Assembly (NCBI RefSeq): GCF_043555875.1
Contig: NZ_JBIGHW010000007.1
Location: 1-64,000, forward strand
Direction of reading: 5' to 3'
DNA: 64,000 bases
Source: Pelomonas margarita
GTDB lineage: Bacteria > Pseudomonadota > Gammaproteobacteria > Burkholderiales > Burkholderiaceae_C
Below, piece after piece: positions 63,979-64,000 of the stretch. Below the pieces are notes generated by a model that made no database searches, was not told the origin of the DNA, and saw only the letters and a program-made list of their open reading frames with translations. The stretch's first letter is position 1. The number at the start of each line of letters is the position of its first letter. The translations under genes were made by a program, and so were the position numbers.

Positions 63979-64000
63979 GGCCGCGCGCGGCGCGTGTTTC

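Noticed and set aside
1..64000. CRISPR arrays, tRNA genes, prophage or integrative elements
   Set aside because: I saw no regular spacer repeats, no tRNA cloverleaf with CCA end, and no integrase, portal or conjugation genes.

Overview
The window is GC-rich DNA with dense coding, short intergenic gaps, many ATGA/TGATG gene overlaps, PEP-CTERM proteins, Bug-type (TctC) binding proteins and multi-sensor kinases. This points to a betaproteobacterium of the Burkholderiales, most likely in the Leptothrix/Roseateles/Rubrivivax/Ideonella neighbourhood (inference from gene content and repeat style, not from a marker gene). I see no tRNA, rRNA, CRISPR array, prophage or integrase. The only mobile-element trace is a repeat-rich insertion-sequence end at the extreme left.

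Layout. 1-1205: an IS-like end abutting a 5'-truncated PepSY-type membrane protein. 1328-12422 (minus strand): a cluster with two circularly permuted ATP-grasp proteins, two alpha-E domains (one free, one fused to an ATP-grasp), two transglutaminase-like proteins (one with a large DUF2126 region) and an alpha/beta hydrolase. Such sets are predicted to make or modify a peptide-like product, and this is the best candidate for an undescribed system here. It is split by a 680-bp non-coding island carrying two inverted copies of a ~170-bp structured repeat (9401-9972). 12578-14954: a TonB-dependent receptor with a small secreted Cys/His protein. 15005-17091: M20 amidohydrolase, DUF1415 protein and an unknown protein. 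17260-22125: response regulator, diguanylate cyclase and GAF/PAS histidine kinase.

22225-27381: a PEP-CTERM protein, a HypT-like LysR regulator and a complete glutamate/aspartate ABC importer (gltI-J-K-L) with an internal hairpin and an internal palindromic repeat. 27386-29108: a DUF4394 lipoprotein and a short-chain dehydrogenase, divergent from a LysR gene. 29204-35405: a tightly overlapped run of LysR, pyrC, NYN-domain protein, DUF3025 protein, trypsin-like protease and FHA membrane protein. 35409-36803: cysteine synthase and the RNase P RNA gene. 36996-43187: chemoreceptor, Bcr/CflA transporter, alpha carbonic anhydrase and hybrid sensor kinase. 43276-48575: a 58-residue small protein, a PEP-CTERM choice-of-anchor protein, a secreted S9 peptidase and a small membrane protein.

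48677-54304 encodes a 1875-residue tandem UvrA (two complete UvrA units in one chain). 54513-57961: single-domain response regulator, Bug-type binding protein plus malonyl-CoA synthetase, and a small membrane protein. 58001-60981: exonuclease-like, EcsC-like, SnoaL-like, EipA/DUF1134, unknown and PilZ proteins. 61029-63978: a LytS/LytTR three-gene operon in which the second kinase has lost its catalytic histidine.
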